A stretch of 64,000 nucleotides of DNA from DATMER01 sp031390755. Its GTDB lineage: Bacteria; Acidobacteriota; Thermoanaerobaculia; Multivoradales; UBA5704. Below the pieces are notes generated by a model. That model worked only from the letters and a program-made list of their open reading frames with translations, did not search any database and was not told where the DNA came from. Location: NCBI GenBank assembly GCA_031390755.1, contig JANMTS010000116.1:62001-126000 (forward strand). The letters run 5' to 3'. Within the stretch, counting starts at the first letter, position 1, and the number at the start of each line of letters is the position of its first letter. The position numbers were made by a program, and so were the translations under genes. Of this stretch, positions 32,215-43,868 are shown one piece after another.

Positions 32215-32679
32215 ATGATTCCTTTTCGTGTGGTTGGCATTCCCGAAGACCTTTCCCGGCAGGCCCGGCGCGAGATGAAGTCGCCGCAGTATGGACACCC
32301 CGCTCATGCGGAGATCGCGAAGGGGTATGGCCCCTGCCGGGCGTGCCTGGGGACGTTCCGGACGGGCGTGGACGAGCGGCTGCTGTTCACGTACGACCCG
32401 TTCGCGGGGCTCGATCCGTACCCGTCGCCGGGGCCGGTGTTCATCCACAGCGCGGAGTGCACGGCGTATGCCGCTCCGGGCTTCCCGCCGGAGCTTCGGG
32501 ATCTGCCGCTCACGTTCGAAGGCTATGGAGACGGCCGGTGGATCGTGGCGCGCGAGCGGGCTTCCGGCGCGGACATCGAGCCGGCCCTCGAGCGGCTGCT
32601 CGCGAGCACGGACGTGCGTTACGTGCACGTCCGCAACACGGAGGCCGGCTGCTTCATCGCTCGGGTGGAACGCGGCTGA
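32215..32679 (+). CDS. DUF1203 family protein
   Basis: A 154-residue soluble protein of unknown function matching DUF1203. Characteristic parts are YGPCRACLGTF, the LLFTYDPF block, GPVFIHSAEC, and the C-terminal YVHVRNTEAGCFIARVER. GGAGGAGAG at 32200-32208 supports ATG 32215 rather than an upstream in-frame ATG at 32176. It is a single gene after sufT. A 34-base piece of its coding sequence (32427-32460) recurs at 50888-50921, next to the second copy of the repeat that follows this gene. Confidence 0.87.
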   Translation: MIPFRVVGIPEDLSRQARREMKSPQYGHPAHAEIAKGYGPCRACLGTFRTGVDERLLFTYDPFAGLDPYPSPGPVFIHSAECTAYAAPGFPPELRDLPLTFEGYGDGRWIVARERASGADIEPALERLLASTDVRYVHVRNTEAGCFIARVERG

Positions 32680-32705
32680 GCCCGCTGTCGGGTCCCGCAC
32701 AGCCG

Positions 32706-32977
32706 GGATTTCTGCTGCGACTCGCCGTCGATTTGCGCGCAACTCCTGGATTTCAGCTGCTACTCGCGCGTAACTTGCGTCTAACCAGAGATGAATTGCT
32801 CGTAACCACTGGTGGTTGGTCGCGAAACTCACGGAGTTGGACGCAACTCGCGAGTGAGTCGCGCGCGCAACCTCGTGAGTCGCGCGTGATTTCCTGTTAG
32901 TCGCGCGCAACTTCCTGTTTGCCGCTGCGACTCACGCGGAGTTGCGCGCAAAACTCGGGTCAGTCGCGTTCTTCCTC
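32706..32977. repeat. Long intergenic repeat, copy A
   Basis: A 272-base stretch between the convergent DUF1203 and M14 peptidase genes. It is built of degenerate short units: the palindrome TTGCGCGCAA (32733-32742 and 32942-32951), several GTGAGTCGCGCG / CGACTCACG units in both orientations, and GTTAGTCGCGCGCAACT. The copy at 50931-51201 aligns along the whole length at roughly 80 percent identity by eye. The richness in inverted units allows folding on either strand. No open reading frame of note lies in it. The remaining gene-free bases on either side show nothing further. Confidence 0.8.
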
Positions 32978-33008
32978 AAGCGCCGACCTCAGGGCACCCG
33001 GGGCCGCG

Positions 33009-35648
33009 CTACGGCAGCTCGGCCGCCTCCAACCCCGCCAGGTAGAGCGCGTTCCACAGCAGCTTGAACGTCCGGTGCGGCTGGGCGCGGTGCTGGGGAC
33101 GGAAGCCGATCAGCACCACCCGGCCCTTACCGACCTTGACCTCCACGACCGCGGCCCGCTTCTCAAGCCGCTCGCCGCCCTTCAGGTAGCCGCTCACCAG
33201 GATGTCCCTCTCGTCGCCGGGGTATGACGCCACGACGTGGCGCTCGAAGCGGCTGGACGACGGCGTGGTCTGGAAGGCCGGCGAGTCCGAGAAGTAGGCG
33301 GCCTCCTCGGCCTGCAGGCCATGGCTCAGCGGGTGCTCCGAGTCCATCAGGATGCGCAACATCGAGCCCGGGCAGTGGAAATCGTCTCCCGAGACCTTCG
33401 CCAGCACGTTGGTCACCGGCAGGCCCAGAAGCTCGATCGCGTAGTCGGACGACTCGTCCAGGGCGACCAGGGTTCCGCCCTCCTCGACCCACTTCTTGAG
33501 CTTCTCGCCGCCGTCGGCGCCGATGCCCCCGGCGTAGGGCGCGGGCAGCGGATCCCAGAAGCGGCGCGCTTCCGGCGAGCCGGGCTCTCCCCGCTCCAGG
33601 ATGTCCTTGCCCACGGCCGGCAGGAGGATCGTGTCGACCTTGCCGCGGTAGGCTCCCGCCTTCATCTGCTCGTTGCTCAGGTTCTCGAAGCGGAAGCCGT
33701 AGCGCTCCAGCAGGAAACGGGTCCAGCCCTCGTCCATGCTCGCCACCCAGGGCTTGTAGAGGCCCACGCGCACCGGCTTGACCTTGAACGCCGGCCCCTT
33801 GGGCGCCTGATCCAGGGCCTGAACGGGCACGCGCAGCTCCTTCGAGAGACGGCTCAGCTCCTCGGCCGGGACCGAGCCCGCCGGGAGGTAGAAGTCACCC
33901 GGCGATCCGGTCAGGCTCTGGAGAGGATTCTGGAGCGGCTGCCGGAGCCAGTAGACCGTCCTGCCCTCGCCGGTCAGCCGGTTCAGGGCCGTGAAGGCCG
34001 AGTCCGCGGAGTGGGAGATCAGCCAGCCGCCGGGGCTCGCCGCCACGTCGCCGCCGGGCCAGAGCGGCTCCTTGATGGCGCCGAGAGCCGGTGTCGACGG
34101 AAGGGGAGACGCGGCTTCGGCGACCTCGACGCCCATGGCGATGGGGAGCGACCAGGAGGTCACGTCGTACGGGGCCATGACCGGACCGCCCTCGTAGGGG
34201 ATGACTTCCGGGTAGCGCTGCGGCCGGAGCATGGTCAGCAGGAACGCCCGATACGGCTGGGCCGCCGGGATGACGTAGGTGCCGGCCGGATAGGTCTGGC
34301 GGTCCACGGTGATCGGAGACGCCGCGCGCTCCACCCGGACGCCGTGGCGCAGCAGGAGATCGACCAGGAGAGCCGCTGCAACGGGATCGCGCTGGCTCTC
34401 CGCCGGGACGATCCAGGCGTACGGCGGCCCGGCCTTGCCTGCCGCCGTGGCCTCGGTCGCCATCCGGTAGACGTTGAGCAGCAGGCTCTCCTTGAAGGTC
34501 GCGGCGGACTCAAGGAAGCTCCGGGTCGCGACGAGCTCGTACTCCACGATGTCGCGCAGGCGCCACCAGCCGCCCGGCCAGGGCGACGGGAAGTTGGAGC
34601 GCCGGTCGTACTCCGGCAGCCCCTTGACGCCGCCCCGCAGCTCGCCCGCCTCGATGCGCACCGGCGTCGCGATGTCGGCGCTCGCCACCTCGGTCAGGAG
34701 GCCGGTGATGTTCTTCCACCAGGCCGTGTTGCGCGTGCCGCCCGGCCAGTAGCTGTCGAAGATCATGTTGCTGCCCACGCCGAGCTTGCCCGCCTCCTCC
34801 AGCCGCATGCTCATTCCGGTGCCGACGAGATCGGCGGTGCGGAAGATCAGCGAGTGGACCTCGGGGGCCAGCGGGTCGGCCTGCGGCGGCACGAACATCC
34901 GCGGGCCGGTGGTGCCCATCTGGTGCTCGTCCAGGAAGAGCTGCGGCGACCAGCGTTGGTAGAGCAGGTTGCTGACTGCCTGCGTCTCCTTCTGGGTGAG
35001 CATGTAGTAGTCGCGGTTGTCGTCGTGCCCGACGTAGTGGTGGTACAGCCAGGGCATGTCGCCGCCCTCGAAGGGGGTGCCGACGTGCTTGTTGTACCAG
35101 TCCACCACCATCACCTGGCCGTCCGGGTTGATCGACGGCATCAGGAGCAGGATGGCGTCGTCGAGCCAGGAGAGCATCTTCGGATCCTTCGTCGTGGCCA
35201 CGTCGTGGACAAACTCCATCGCCATCTGGGTGGAGCCGACCTCGGTCGAATGGATGGTGCAGGTGACGAGCGCGATCGCCTTGCCTTCCGCGACCAGCGC
35301 CTTCGCCTCCGCCTCGGAGAGCCCCTCCGGATGGGCGAGGCGCCAGGCGATCTCGCGGTAGCGGTCCAGGTTCTTCTGGTTCGCCTCGGAGGTCATCACC
35401 ACCACGGGCATGTCGTTGCCGAGCGTCGACGTGCCCGCGGACTCGATGCTGATCCGGTCGGACGCGGCGTCGACGAGCTTCAGGTACTCGACCACCTTGG
35501 GCCAGGCCGCGAGCTTGCGGTCCGCCCCCACCCGGTGGCCGAGGAAGGCTTCGGGCGTAGGCAGGCCGGCGGCGCGAATCGGCGCGGCGATCGAGACGAG
35601 GGCGAGGGCTGCTGCGAAGAGGGCGGGAAGGCGATGATGGGAGCGCAT
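33009..35648 (-). CDS. Secreted M14-family zinc carboxypeptidase
   Basis: An 879-residue protein with an N-terminal signal peptide (RLPALFAAALALVSIAAPIRA). The M14 domain spans about residues 35-350. Zinc ligands are His133 and Glu136 in IHSTEVGS and His242 in LFLDEHQMG. NPDG (174-177) and GHDDNRDYY (from 208) supply the substrate-binding region. The C-terminal third (residues 620-870) resembles a glutamine-amidotransferase-like fold often fused to large M14 proteins in Acidobacteriota and Bacteroidota. It is probably a periplasmic or secreted peptide-degrading enzyme. It is monocistronic and divergent from rpsU. Confidence 0.9.
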   Translation of the reverse strand: MRSHHRLPALFAAALALVSIAAPIRAAGLPTPEAFLGHRVGADRKLAAWPKVVEYLKLVDAASDRISIESAGTSTLGNDMPVVVMTSEANQKNLDRYREIAWRLAHPEGLSEAEAKALVAEGKAIALVTCTIHSTEVGSTQMAMEFVHDVATTKDPKMLSWLDDAILLLMPSINPDGQVMVVDWYNKHVGTPFEGGDMPWLYHHYVGHDDNRDYYMLTQKETQAVSNLLYQRWSPQLFLDEHQMGTTGPRMFVPPQADPLAPEVHSLIFRTADLVGTGMSMRLEEAGKLGVGSNMIFDSYWPGGTRNTAWWKNITGLLTEVASADIATPVRIEAGELRGGVKGLPEYDRRSNFPSPWPGGWWRLRDIVEYELVATRSFLESAATFKESLLLNVYRMATEATAAGKAGPPYAWIVPAESQRDPVAAALLVDLLLRHGVRVERAASPITVDRQTYPAGTYVIPAAQPYRAFLLTMLRPQRYPEVIPYEGGPVMAPYDVTSWSLPIAMGVEVAEAASPLPSTPALGAIKEPLWPGGDVAASPGGWLISHSADSAFTALNRLTGEGRTVYWLRQPLQNPLQSLTGSPGDFYLPAGSVPAEELSRLSKELRVPVQALDQAPKGPAFKVKPVRVGLYKPWVASMDEGWTRFLLERYGFRFENLSNEQMKAGAYRGKVDTILLPAVGKDILERGEPGSPEARRFWDPLPAPYAGGIGADGGEKLKKWVEEGGTLVALDESSDYAIELLGLPVTNVLAKVSGDDFHCPGSMLRILMDSEHPLSHGLQAEEAAYFSDSPAFQTTPSSSRFERHVVASYPGDERDILVSGYLKGGERLEKRAAVVEVKVGKGRVVLIGFRPQHRAQPHRTFKLLWNALYLAGLEAAELP

Positions 35649-35794
35649 GGCTGGGAAGTTTACATTCCCCCGGCGCCTCCTCTCACCCCCGGCCGGACCT
35701 TGACTTTTCAGCGGATTTGAGCGATCTTTGAGGGTACGCGTCGCTGGTTTCAGGGCGCGACCCTATCCCAGGACGAAGGCGAGGTGAGTAGCAA

Positions 35795-36004
35795 ATGCCC
35801 GTTGTGCATGTGCGCGAAGAGGAGAGCTTCGAGAATGCCCTCCGCCGTTTCAAGCGCAAGGTCGAGAAGTCCGGAATTCTGACGGAGCTGCGGAAGCGGC
35901 AGCACTTCGAGAAGCCCTCGGTCAAGCGCAAGCGCAAGGCCGTCCAGGCGCGCAAGAAGATCATGCGCAAGCTTCTGGAAGAGCGTCGCCAGGGTCTGGC
36001 GTAG
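35795..36004 (+). CDS. rpsU: Ribosomal protein bS21
   Basis: A 69-residue basic protein of the small ribosomal subunit, needed for pairing with the ribosome binding site. It shows the family pattern EEESFENALRRFKRKVEKSG and a C-terminal KRKRKAVQARKKI tail. GAGGTGAG at 35781-35788 precedes ATG 35795. A TTGACT at 35700-35705 may be the -35 box, but the -10 is poor. It is single, with its own terminator directly downstream. Confidence 0.97.
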   Translation: MPVVHVREEESFENALRRFKRKVEKSGILTELRKRQHFEKPSVKRKRKAVQARKKIMRKLLEERRQGLA

Positions 36005-36036
36005 CGCTCAGCTCCTCAGCCTGCCGAGAAGAATTG

Positions 36037-36068
36037 GGAGGAGGTTCCTCACGGAACCTCCTCCTTTT
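36037..36068 (+). terminator. Rho-independent terminator after rpsU
   Basis: A perfect 12-base stem GGAGGAGGTTCC / GGAACCTCCTCC (36037-36048 and 36053-36064) with a TCAC loop, followed by TTTTGTTT. It is 32 bases after the rpsU stop and just before the end of the convergent Asp-box gene, so it may act for both strands. Confidence 0.93.
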
Positions 36069-36085
36069 GTTTGGGTCCGCTCCCG

Positions 36086-39247
<3,162 letters not shown>

Positions 39248-39345
39248 GTCGTCTCATCCTCTCTCGAAGGAAATCAAGGGAAACGGAAAGGTGTCCCGGG
39301 GCCGCGGACGGCCCCGGAGACCACGGAGTGTCAACGGGCGGCGGT

Positions 39346-40101
39346 CTACTGCGGTTTCGGTGCGGCTTCGGCCTTGGCAGGCATCTCGAAGCGGCTGGCC
39401 GCGAGCTCCGGGTTGATCTCGATCTTCTCGAAGGTGATGGTCTGGCCGGGGCCCTGGGCGCCCTTGACCTTCGACTGGATCGAGTGGGCCATCACCAGGC
39501 CGCCGACTTCCTTGTAGTCGCCGAAGGTGGTCTCGCCCTCGATGTCCTGGCCCTGGATCTTGGTCTTGCCTTCGGCCTTGATCTCCAGGTAGCTGTCGGC
39601 GTCCAGGTAGAGGGTGGAGATGTCGCCGTTCTTCTTGGTCACCTTGAGCTTGTAGGCCGGGGTGCCTTCGACGTCGCCCTTGCCCAGGAACTCGACCTGG
39701 TTGCCCTTGGCCTTGTAGTCGACGAGCGCGCCGTCGATGTCGGCCTGCTCCTCGAACTGCTTGAGGGCGTCCTCGGGGATCGGCTCGGGCTCGATCTTGC
39801 CCATGAAGGGCATCACCATCCAGCCGGTGGAGCCGTTGTAGGCCTGGATGCCGGTCATGCCCTGGAAGGTGAACTCCATGTGCATCTTCTTCGGGCGGGC
39901 CATCTCGATGACCATGGGGGCTTCCATGCCCGGTCCCATCATCATCTTGCCGGAGATGCGCAGGGTCTGGACGGCCTTGAGCTTGTCGAGCCCGCCCTTG
40001 GCCTCGATGTTCTTGGCGATGATCTCGTCAGCGGTCTGGGCCCAGGCCGCGGCGCTCATCAGGCCGGCCAGGAACAGGCACGCGAATGTCTTACGCTTCA
40101 T
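39346..40101 (-). CDS. LolA-like outer-membrane lipoprotein-sorting family protein
   Basis: A 251-residue exported protein with a clear signal peptide (MKRKTFACLFLAGLMSAAAWA). The mature part begins TADEIIAKNIEAKGGLDKL, the start seen in acidobacterial proteins of the LolA/LolB-like half-barrel fold, and continues with strand-rich YNGSTGWMVMPF and DSYLEIKAEGK. Fold members bind lipid acyl chains; no direct evidence ties this one to lipoproteins. It lies upstream of the Asp-box gene, probably in the same unit. Confidence 0.75.
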   Translation of the reverse strand: MKRKTFACLFLAGLMSAAAWAQTADEIIAKNIEAKGGLDKLKAVQTLRISGKMMMGPGMEAPMVIEMARPKKMHMEFTFQGMTGIQAYNGSTGWMVMPFMGKIEPEPIPEDALKQFEEQADIDGALVDYKAKGNQVEFLGKGDVEGTPAYKLKVTKKNGDISTLYLDADSYLEIKAEGKTKIQGQDIEGETTFGDYKEVGGLVMAHSIQSKVKGAQGPGQTITFEKIEINPELAASRFEMPAKAEAAPKPQ

Positions 40102-40275
40102 GCTGCCTCCTTGAGGATTCGTTGGGGGGTTGCCGTGCTGCCCGGCAGAATAACCGAACCACGACTCCAGGTGCTACAGGGCATCATCTCCTCTACGTCG
40201 CCCGGGTCAGAAAGTTGCTCCCGGGCCGGCCAGAGGCTAGGCTTGGCTCCAAGACGCAGGATCGGAGCAGGAACG

Positions 40276-40497
40276 ATGAACGACAAGTGGATCGCGCTCA
40301 AGCAGACCGAGGGAGACCGGCAGACCTTCTACGTCCGGGTGGACGCCATCTCGGCCCTCGGCCCCTCCGGCCAGGGCAGCCGGATCTGGATCGACGGCAC
40401 CCCCGTGACCGTCGAGGAGACCCCCCAGCAGGTGATCGTGAAGCTCAAGACGCCCAAGGCACTGCTCGGGCGGAAGGGGGAGAAGGAGGGGGAGTAG
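40276..40497 (+). CDS. Small soluble protein of unknown function
   Basis: A 73-residue protein starting at ATG 40276 behind a GGAGCAGGA ribosome site. The sequence is strand-rich (TFYVRVDAISALGP, SRIWIDGTPVTVEE, QQVIVKLK) with a charged C-terminal tail. The beta pattern is reminiscent of small FlbD-like proteins, but I do not claim membership. Its stop directly abuts the ATG of the DUF433 gene, so the two are co-translated. Confidence 0.65.
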   Translation: MNDKWIALKQTEGDRQTFYVRVDAISALGPSGQGSRIWIDGTPVTVEETPQQVIVKLKTPKALLGRKGEKEGE

Positions 40498-40704
40498 ATG
40501 TCTCTTCCCGATCCCCTCATTGCCTCGTCGCCCGAGCGTCTCGGAGGCACTCCGGTCTTCGCAGGTACGCGCGTTCCTGTCCAAATCCTCCATGACTATC
40601 TAAGGAATGGGGATTCTCTGGATGAGTTCCTGGAGGACTTTCCCTCTGTGACGCGCGAGCATGCGATCGCTGTGCTCGGGAACTTCCCCCAGGCGTTTGC
40701 GTAG
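40498..40704 (+). CDS. DUF433 protein, antitoxin-like, without partner toxin
   Basis: A 68-residue protein with the DUF433 core (GGTPVFAGTRVPVQILHDYL, then GDSLDEFLEDFPSV and REHAIAVL). DUF433 proteins usually precede a DUF5615 PIN-like toxin and act as its antitoxin. The next gene here is an ABC transporter ATPase and no PIN-like frame is seen. It starts at ATG 40498, in tandem with the 73-residue gene. Either a remnant of a decayed module or a free-standing regulator. Confidence 0.85.
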   Translation: MSLPDPLIASSPERLGGTPVFAGTRVPVQILHDYLRNGDSLDEFLEDFPSVTREHAIAVLGNFPQAFA

Positions 40705-40777
40705 ACAGAAGCGAGGCGGCGGCTCCCTGAACGGGGAACGCGAGCGCCTCCAAACCCCATCCGGAGGGATCGACGAC

Positions 40778-41683
40778 ATGGCCTCCAGCCTTGAGGTGCG
40801 GGACGTCCGCAAGAGCTACGGCAAGTTCGTGGCCGTGGACGGCGTTTCGTTCACGGCTCCGGCCGAAGGGAGCATCTTCGGCCTGCTGGGTCCGAACGGC
40901 GCCGGCAAGACGTCCACCATCCGCATGATCATGGACATCATCGCGCCCGACTCGGGCGAGGTGCTTCTGTTCGGCCGCCCGCGGGGCGACGCCGAGCTTC
41001 GCCGCGTGGGCTACCTGCCCGAAGAGCGCGGCCTCTATCGGAAGATGACGGTCCTCGACCAGCTGCTGTTCCTCGGCGAGATCCACGGCCGCAAGCGGCG
41101 CGACCTGCTGCCCGCCATCGACCGCTGGCTCGAACGGGTCGAGCTGTCCCAGTGGCGCAAGTCCAAGGTCGAGGAGCTGTCCAAGGGCATGCAGCAGAAG
41201 GTCCAGCTCATCGGCACCCTGCTTCACGAGCCCGAGCTGCTCATCCTCGACGAGCCGTTCTCGGGCCTCGATCCGATCAACCAGGAGCTGTTCCGCGACC
41301 TGTTCCTCGAGCACCGCAGGCAGGGCAGGACAGTCATCCTCTCCACCCACGGCATGGAGCTGGCCGAGCGGATGTGCGACCACATCTGCCTGATCTCGCA
41401 CGGCCGGGTGGTGCTCACCGGCAGCCTCAAGGAGATCAAGCGCCGGGTGGGCGGCAACGCCTACCGGCTGGTCGCCGAAGGCGACCTCGAACGCCTGCAC
41501 GAGCTGCCCGAGGTCGAGCAGGCGGTGGTGCAGGACGGCCGGGCCAAGCTTCTCCTGAAACCCGGCGCCGAAGGTTTCGAGGTGCTTCGCCGGATGGTGG
41601 AGTTCCTGCGCGTCCACGAGTTCCGCTCCGAGGAGCCGGAGCTGGAACAGATCTTCCTGAAGGCGGTGCGCGATGCGGCTTGA
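40778..41683 (+). CDS. ABC transporter ATPase, NatA type
   Basis: The 301-residue ATPase of a NatAB/YhaQP-like exporter. It has Walker A GPNGAGKTST, the signature LSKGMQQKVQL, Walker B LLILDEPFSGLDP and the H-loop STHGM. The ATG at 40778 follows GGAGGGAT; longer starts would run into the DUF433 gene. The C-terminal 70 residues are the extension typical of this subfamily. It overlaps the permease gene by 11 bases. The substrate is unknown; relatives move sodium or confer resistance to small molecules. Confidence 0.93.
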   Translation: MASSLEVRDVRKSYGKFVAVDGVSFTAPAEGSIFGLLGPNGAGKTSTIRMIMDIIAPDSGEVLLFGRPRGDAELRRVGYLPEERGLYRKMTVLDQLLFLGEIHGRKRRDLLPAIDRWLERVELSQWRKSKVEELSKGMQQKVQLIGTLLHEPELLILDEPFSGLDPINQELFRDLFLEHRRQGRTVILSTHGMELAERMCDHICLISHGRVVLTGSLKEIKRRVGGNAYRLVAEGDLERLHELPEVEQAVVQDGRAKLLLKPGAEGFEVLRRMVEFLRVHEFRSEEPELEQIFLKAVRDAA

Positions 41684-42983
41684 GACCATGAAGATTGTCG
41701 CCCGGCGCGAGTTCCTGCAGCGCGTCAAGACAAAGGGATTCTGGATCGGCACGGTGGTGTTCCCCGTGTTCGCCGTGGCCATGACCATCCTTCCCTCCCT
41801 GTTCCTCGCCAGGACGAGCACCAGCCATCAAGTCGTCGTCGTGGACGAGACCGGCCGCGTCGCCCCCGAGCTGCTGAAAGACCGGCCGCGCGCCAAGGCC
41901 GATCCGCTCAAGAACCCGGGCGGCGCCGAAGCCGAGAAGCGCACGGCCCGCCTCGCCTTCACCGTCGAGCCCACGGAGACGGACACGAAGGCGCAGCAGG
42001 AGTCGCTCCGCAAACGGGTTCTCGCCAAGGAGGTCGACGCCTGGATCTGGATCACTCCGGGCGTCCTCAAGGGTGATTCGGTCGAGTACCGCGGCCGGAG
42101 CGTCTCGAACTTCATGACCCAGGGCGAGCTCGAACGCCGGCTCACCGACGCCGTGCGGCGGGTGCGCCTGGCCGACGCCGGGCTCGATCCCGACAAGATC
42201 GGCGCGCTGTCCGCGCCGGTCGGCCTGAAGACCATCCGCGTCTCGGCGGAAGGAAGCCGGGCCGAAGGCGGGGCCGGCGGCTTCTTCTTCGCCTACATCC
42301 TCTTCTTCATGCTGTTCCTCGGCCTGATCATCTGGGGCCAGCAGGTCATGAACGGCGTGCTGGACGAGAAGTCGACGCGCGTGGTCGAGGTGCTGGTCTC
42401 CTCGGTCAAGCCGTTCGAGCTCATGATGGGCAAGCTGACCGGCATCTGCCTCGTGGGCCTGACTCAGTTCGGGATCTGGCTCCTCTCTCTGGTGGTGGTG
42501 ACGGCTCCCGGCCTGATCACGTCGCTGGCCTCGATGCCGGACGACTTCAAGCTGCCGACGCTGCCGGTGACGACCGCGGTCCACTTCCTCGGCTTCTTCG
42601 TGCTCGGGTTCATGATCAACTCGAGCTTCTACGCGGCCCTCGGGGCGGCGTTCAACAACCAGCAGGAGGCGCAGCAGGCGGCGGGCACGATGAGCCTGCT
42701 GTTCTCCGTTCCGGCGATCATCATGCCGATGGTCATCAACGCGCCGTCGTCCAAGCTGGCGGTGGTGACGTCGCTGATCCCGCTCTTCACGCCGGTGCTG
42801 ATGCCGCTCCGGATCGTGGTGGAGACGCCGCCGGCCTGGCAGATCGCGCTCGGCTACGTGCTGACGTTCGGCTTCCTGATCGCAATGGTCTGGTTCTGCA
42901 GCCGGATCTATCGCGTAGGCATCCTCATGTACGGCAAGAAGCCGACGATTCCGGAGCTGCTGCGCTGGGTGAGATACTCTTGA
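41673..42983 (+). CDS. ABC exporter permease, NatB type
   Basis: A 436-residue membrane protein of the ABC-2 family. One membrane helix near residue 25 (FWIGTVVFPVFAVAMTIL) is followed by a large extracytoplasmic domain (residues 50-200) and a block of five helices from about residue 205 (FFFAYILFFMLFLGLIIWG). The motif VLDEKSTRVVEVLVSSVKP is characteristic of the NatB/YhaP group. It pairs with the overlapping ATPase gene upstream. Confidence 0.93.
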   Translation: MRLETMKIVARREFLQRVKTKGFWIGTVVFPVFAVAMTILPSLFLARTSTSHQVVVVDETGRVAPELLKDRPRAKADPLKNPGGAEAEKRTARLAFTVEPTETDTKAQQESLRKRVLAKEVDAWIWITPGVLKGDSVEYRGRSVSNFMTQGELERRLTDAVRRVRLADAGLDPDKIGALSAPVGLKTIRVSAEGSRAEGGAGGFFFAYILFFMLFLGLIIWGQQVMNGVLDEKSTRVVEVLVSSVKPFELMMGKLTGICLVGLTQFGIWLLSLVVVTAPGLITSLASMPDDFKLPTLPVTTAVHFLGFFVLGFMINSSFYAALGAAFNNQQEAQQAAGTMSLLFSVPAIIMPMVINAPSSKLAVVTSLIPLFTPVLMPLRIVVETPPAWQIALGYVLTFGFLIAMVWFCSRIYRVGILMYGKKPTIPELLRWVRYS

Positions 42984-42987
42984 CCCC

Positions 42988-43821
42988 GTGAACGTACGTC
43001 CCGGTCGAACCATCCTGGGTGGCGGGGGAGGCGGTCTCAGCGGACCGATCCCCCGCGACCTGATCGTCATCGCCGCCATACTGCTGGTGACGGTGACGCT
43101 GTCCTCGTTCCCCTCCACCCGGCTCATCCCCGACCTCCTGACGATCACCCCCGCCGCCTGGCAGTCCGGGTTCGTCTGGCAGGTGGCCACCTATCCCTAC
43201 GTCGAGGCGCACGGGCCGAGCCTGGGGTTCGTGATCAACATCATCCTGCTCTTCCTGTGGGGCCGGGACGTGTACTGGGGGCTGGGACGGCGCCACTTCT
43301 GGCGGCTGCTGGTGTTCAGCAGCGTCGGTGCGGGCCTGCTCGCGGTCCTGGCGGACGCGGCAGGGACTCTGGCCGGCTGGGTGTCCGCTCAGCGCTTCCT
43401 GATGATGCAGGGCTGGACGCTGCTGGCGATCCTGCTCTCCGCCTGGGCGCGCGCCAACCGCGGCGCTACGATCCTCTTCATGTTCATCCTGCCGATCGAG
43501 GCCGGCTGGCTGGTCGCCCTGGAGATCCTGCTCGCCTTCCTCGGCTTCCTCATTACCAAGGATCTCCCGGGCTTCGTGGGAGTCTGCGCGGCGATCGGGA
43601 TCTCCTGGTCGTTCATCGCCCGCCGCGGAAAGGTCGGTCTCGGCAAGAAGGATCTCCGGGAGTACCGGCTGCGGCTGGAGCGCTGGTGGATTCAGCGCAA
43701 GCTCCAGCGCATGAAGAAGAAGCGCGGCTTCCGCGTCGTGCCGGGCGACGGCGGAGGGGGAGCCGGGAGCAACGGGCCCGGCCGGGGTGGCGATGTCCGC
43801 AAGGGGCCCTGGGTGAACTGA
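42988..43821 (+). CDS. Rhomboid-fold membrane protein without catalytic residues
   Basis: A 277-residue protein with about six membrane helices over residues 20-215 and a basic, glycine-rich C-terminal tail. The layout, with a WQLxT-like segment (WQVATYPYV) after the first loop, fits the rhomboid/derlin superfamily. The helix that should carry GxSG reads SAQRFLMMQGWTLL, so the nucleophile is absent, and no matching histidine is seen. It is therefore likely a pseudoprotease. It starts at GTG 42988, four bases after the NatB gene, so it may be part of the exporter operon. Confidence 0.65.
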   Translation: MNVRPGRTILGGGGGGLSGPIPRDLIVIAAILLVTVTLSSFPSTRLIPDLLTITPAAWQSGFVWQVATYPYVEAHGPSLGFVINIILLFLWGRDVYWGLGRRHFWRLLVFSSVGAGLLAVLADAAGTLAGWVSAQRFLMMQGWTLLAILLSAWARANRGATILFMFILPIEAGWLVALEILLAFLGFLITKDLPGFVGVCAAIGISWSFIARRGKVGLGKKDLREYRLRLERWWIQRKLQRMKKKRGFRVVPGDGGGGAGSNGPGRGGDVRKGPWVN

Positions 43822-43868
43822 GGTCTCTTTCCGGTCAGCGGAAGGCAGATCGGCCGGTTCGAAGTGCC

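Noticed and set aside
32706..32977. Considered as a CRISPR array
   Set aside because: Units are short, degenerate and in both orientations, with no constant repeat length or spacers and no cas genes nearby.
36037..36068. Considered as a regulatory leader for the next gene
   Set aside because: The next gene is on the opposite strand and ends here; stem, loop and T-tract are those of a normal terminator.
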